A DNA stretch of 64,000 nt from Flammeovirgaceae bacterium UBA2366 (GTDB taxonomy: Bacteria; Bacteroidota; Bacteroidia; Cytophagales; Cyclobacteriaceae). A program made the translations under genes and the position numbers. The notes beneath the pieces are model-generated. The model did no database searches and was not told where the DNA came from. It worked only from the letters and a program-made list of their open reading frames with translations. The stretch covers positions 389,842-453,841 of the forward strand of contig DDTK01000015.1 in the NCBI GenBank assembly GCA_002344065.1. Direction: 5' to 3'. Each line of letters starts with the position of its first letter. Positions within the stretch are counted from its first letter, which is position 1. This document shows positions 62,401-64,000 of this stretch, one piece after another.

Positions 62401-63381
62401 ATGTCATCTCAGCAACCCTCCATAAGCGTTTTTATGCTGGCCTATAATCACGGGCCGTATATTGCCCAGGCTATACAAAGTATTCTGGATCAAAAAACCG
62501 ATTTGGATTACGAGTTGGTGATTGGCGAAGATTGTTCAACCGACAATACCCGTGCAGTCATTACCAGTTTCAAAGAACGCTATCCGGAAAAAATAAGGGT
62601 AATTGAAAATACCACCAATGTGGGCATGCACGAGAATTTCCTGCGCACACTTTTTAGTTGTACCGGAAAGTACTTATGTATCTGCGAAGGAGATGATTAC
62701 TGGGAGCATCCGGATAAATTAAACATCCAATATCAATTCCTGGAGTCACACCCCGATTACGTTTTAGTGTGTGGCAATCATAAAAAATATATCCACAACG
62801 AAAAGCGGTTTGAGCGGGGCGATTCAGTTTCCGTAAAGGATCATGACATCAGTTTTGAAAAGCTTACGCGGTTCAATTGCATCACCACGGCAACCATTAT
62901 GTTCCGTAATGTTTTGAAGCGTTCTGATTTTGCCGATGACTTTTATTCCATCATCAGCTGCGACTGGTACATGCACATGAAGCTGCTTAACCATGGTAAA
63001 ATCAGGTACTTAAATTATGTTTTTGCTGTGTACCGAATTAATGACGGCAGCATTAACGGGCGCACTAACCGGCTGGCCATCGCGAAAAAGGAAATGGATT
63101 TTTTGCAGTTGGTAAAAACCGGAAGCTTGCTTGCGTTGGATAACAACAAGAAGGAACAACTCGAAACCTCCATCATCTTTAAGCATTATGATTTGGCCAC
63201 CGCCCACGCCTTGAACAGAAACCGGAAGGAGGCGATCGGCTTATGCCTGCATGCTTTTAAAAACAGACCCTTCAGCAAGGAAGGTTTCGTTAGCCTGGTT
63301 AAAACTTCAATCCAGATTATCAGCCCCGGCTTTTTTCAGGCCCTTCGAAGCGCAAAGCGCAAGGCGGTAATGGCGGAGTAG
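62401..63381 (+). CDS. Family 2 glycosyltransferase
   Basis: About 326 residues from the ATG at 62401; an in-frame TTG at 62365 is not preferred. The GT-A opening is SISVFMLAYNHGPYIAQAIQ, then VIGEDCSTDNTRA and the metal-binding ICEGDDYWEHPDK. The catalytic region continues to about 230, and a helical tail follows. It is a soluble transferase of the kind used in surface polysaccharide or glycoprotein synthesis. It stands alone between the TA pair and a repeat array; the main polysaccharide locus is 13 kb away. Confidence 0.88.
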   Translation: MSSQQPSISVFMLAYNHGPYIAQAIQSILDQKTDLDYELVIGEDCSTDNTRAVITSFKERYPEKIRVIENTTNVGMHENFLRTLFSCTGKYLCICEGDDYWEHPDKLNIQYQFLESHPDYVLVCGNHKKYIHNEKRFERGDSVSVKDHDISFEKLTRFNCITTATIMFRNVLKRSDFADDFYSIISCDWYMHMKLLNHGKIRYLNYVFAVYRINDGSINGRTNRLAIAKKEMDFLQLVKTGSLLALDNNKKEQLETSIIFKHYDLATAHALNRNRKEAIGLCLHAFKNRPFSKEGFVSLVKTSIQIISPGFFQALRSAKRKAVMAE

Positions 63382-63413
63382 TGCATGGCATGGATAGAAG
63401 GCTCAATCTATTT

Positions 63414-64000
63414 CGTCATTGCGAGGAATCAGGGAAGGGAAGAGCGTTGGGATGACGAAGCAATCCCACACTAATAGTGAGAACTAAACGTGAAGTTTGG
63501 GATTGCTTCACTCCATCACACATCCCGCCCTTCCGCCTGCCTACCGCAGGCAGGCTCGCAATGACGTAGTATATAAAATTAAATCGTCATTGCGAGGAAC
63601 ATTGACGGGGCTTAATCAACTATGCGAATCGTTTTGTGACGAATATTTCCGTCATTGCGAGGAACGTAAATGAGTTAATCCATTACACAAATAGTTCTGT
63701 GACGAAGCAATCCCACACTGCATAGTGAGAACTAACCGTAAAATTTGGGATTGCTTCATTCCATCACAAATCCCGCCCTTCCGCCTGCCTACCGCAGGCA
63801 GGCGCCATGACGTAGTCTATAAAATTAAATCGTCATTGCGAGGAACATTGACGGGGCTTAATCAACTATACGAATCGTTCTGTGACGAAGCAATCCCTCA
63901 CTGCATAGTGAGAACTAAATGTAAAGTTTGGGATTGCTTCGCCCCATCACACATCCCGCCCTTCCGCCTGCCTACCGCCTTTAGATTTGTAATCAAGTTA
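63414..64000. repeat. Array of REP-like interspersed repeats
   Basis: The head CGTCATTGCGAGG recurs at 63414, 63585, 63650 and 63831. GACGAAGCAATCCC recurs at 63454, 63701 and 63883; its inverse GGGATTGCTTC near 63498, 63747 and 63929. The palindrome CCGCCTGCCTACCGCAGGCA is near 63532 and 63781, and truncated near 63966. A block of about 246-247 bp is directly duplicated (63454 to 63701; 63585 to 63831). No gene is seen after 63381. The array runs off the window. Confidence 0.85.

Noticed and set aside
63414..64000. CRISPR array
   Set aside because: The repeats are of uneven spacing, form hairpins in different orders, and show no regular unique spacers or cas genes.

Overview
The window looks like a Bacteroidota chromosome, most likely from the order Cytophagales (order from general resemblance, not from a search). 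Three things point there. Several secreted proteins end in type IX secretion system (T9SS) sorting domains, both the PNPA-type and the gliding-type tail. A PorP/SprF gene sits directly behind a giant repeat protein. The best promoter candidates match the Bacteroidota pattern (-33 TTG/TTTG, about 19-20 nt, -7 TAnnTTTG) rather than the sigma70 consensus.

Region 1 (1-18.2 kb) is mostly household genes on both strands: a bestrophin, a predicted outer-membrane metallopeptidase with propeller and barrel parts, pyruvate dehydrogenase E2 (two lipoyl domains), HslV, a class III aminotransferase, a TerB-like/DnaJ-TPR pair, GAPDH, an M19 dipeptidase, tRNA-Glu(TTC), an SDR enzyme, two outer-membrane barrel proteins, a YebC-family protein and a membrane GT2 glycosyltransferase. 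Several small membrane ORFs lie in the gaps.

Region 2 (18.3-30.6 kb) is a T9SS surface operon. A 3286-aa protein has 34 MBG-like repeats of two alternating types and a T9SS type B tail. It overlaps a PorP/SprF gene by 4 bp, and a PD40-repeat protein with an OmpA-like end follows. A short signal-peptide ORF in another frame overlaps the start of the giant gene and may be its displaced 5' end.

Region 3 (30.6-49.7 kb) is a surface polysaccharide locus. It holds a carbamoyltransferase-DUF5989-SxtJ set, a Wzz/BY-kinase-like protein with degenerate motifs, a Wzx-type flippase, a Wzy-type polymerase/ligase, a half-length TolC-like protein, an acyltransferase, two GT-C-like membrane glycosyltransferases, a methyltransferase and an SGNH hydrolase. 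It also carries four enzymes that together resemble the mycobacterial polyprenyl-phosphoryl-D-arabinose pathway: a UbiA-type phosphoribosyltransferase, a HAD phosphatase, and DprE1-like and DprE2-like enzymes. No soluble glycosyltransferase and no initiating sugar-1-phosphate transferase is seen. My main hypothesis is therefore that the locus makes a surface glycan containing D-arabinofuranose (or D-ribofuranose) from a lipid-linked donor.

Region 4 (49.8-61.3 kb) holds two paralogous secreted multidomain proteins with an N-terminal PHB-depolymerase/feruloyl-esterase-like domain and a T9SS type A tail. The larger one also has PA14 and FN3 domains, plus an unusual insertion inside its hydrolase domain.

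Region 5 (61.3-64 kb) has a toxin-first PIN/antitoxin pair, a GT2 glycosyltransferase and a dense array of REP-like interspersed repeats that runs off the window.

No rRNA, CRISPR array, prophage or intact insertion sequence was found. All functions are read from motifs and family knowledge; no database search was run.
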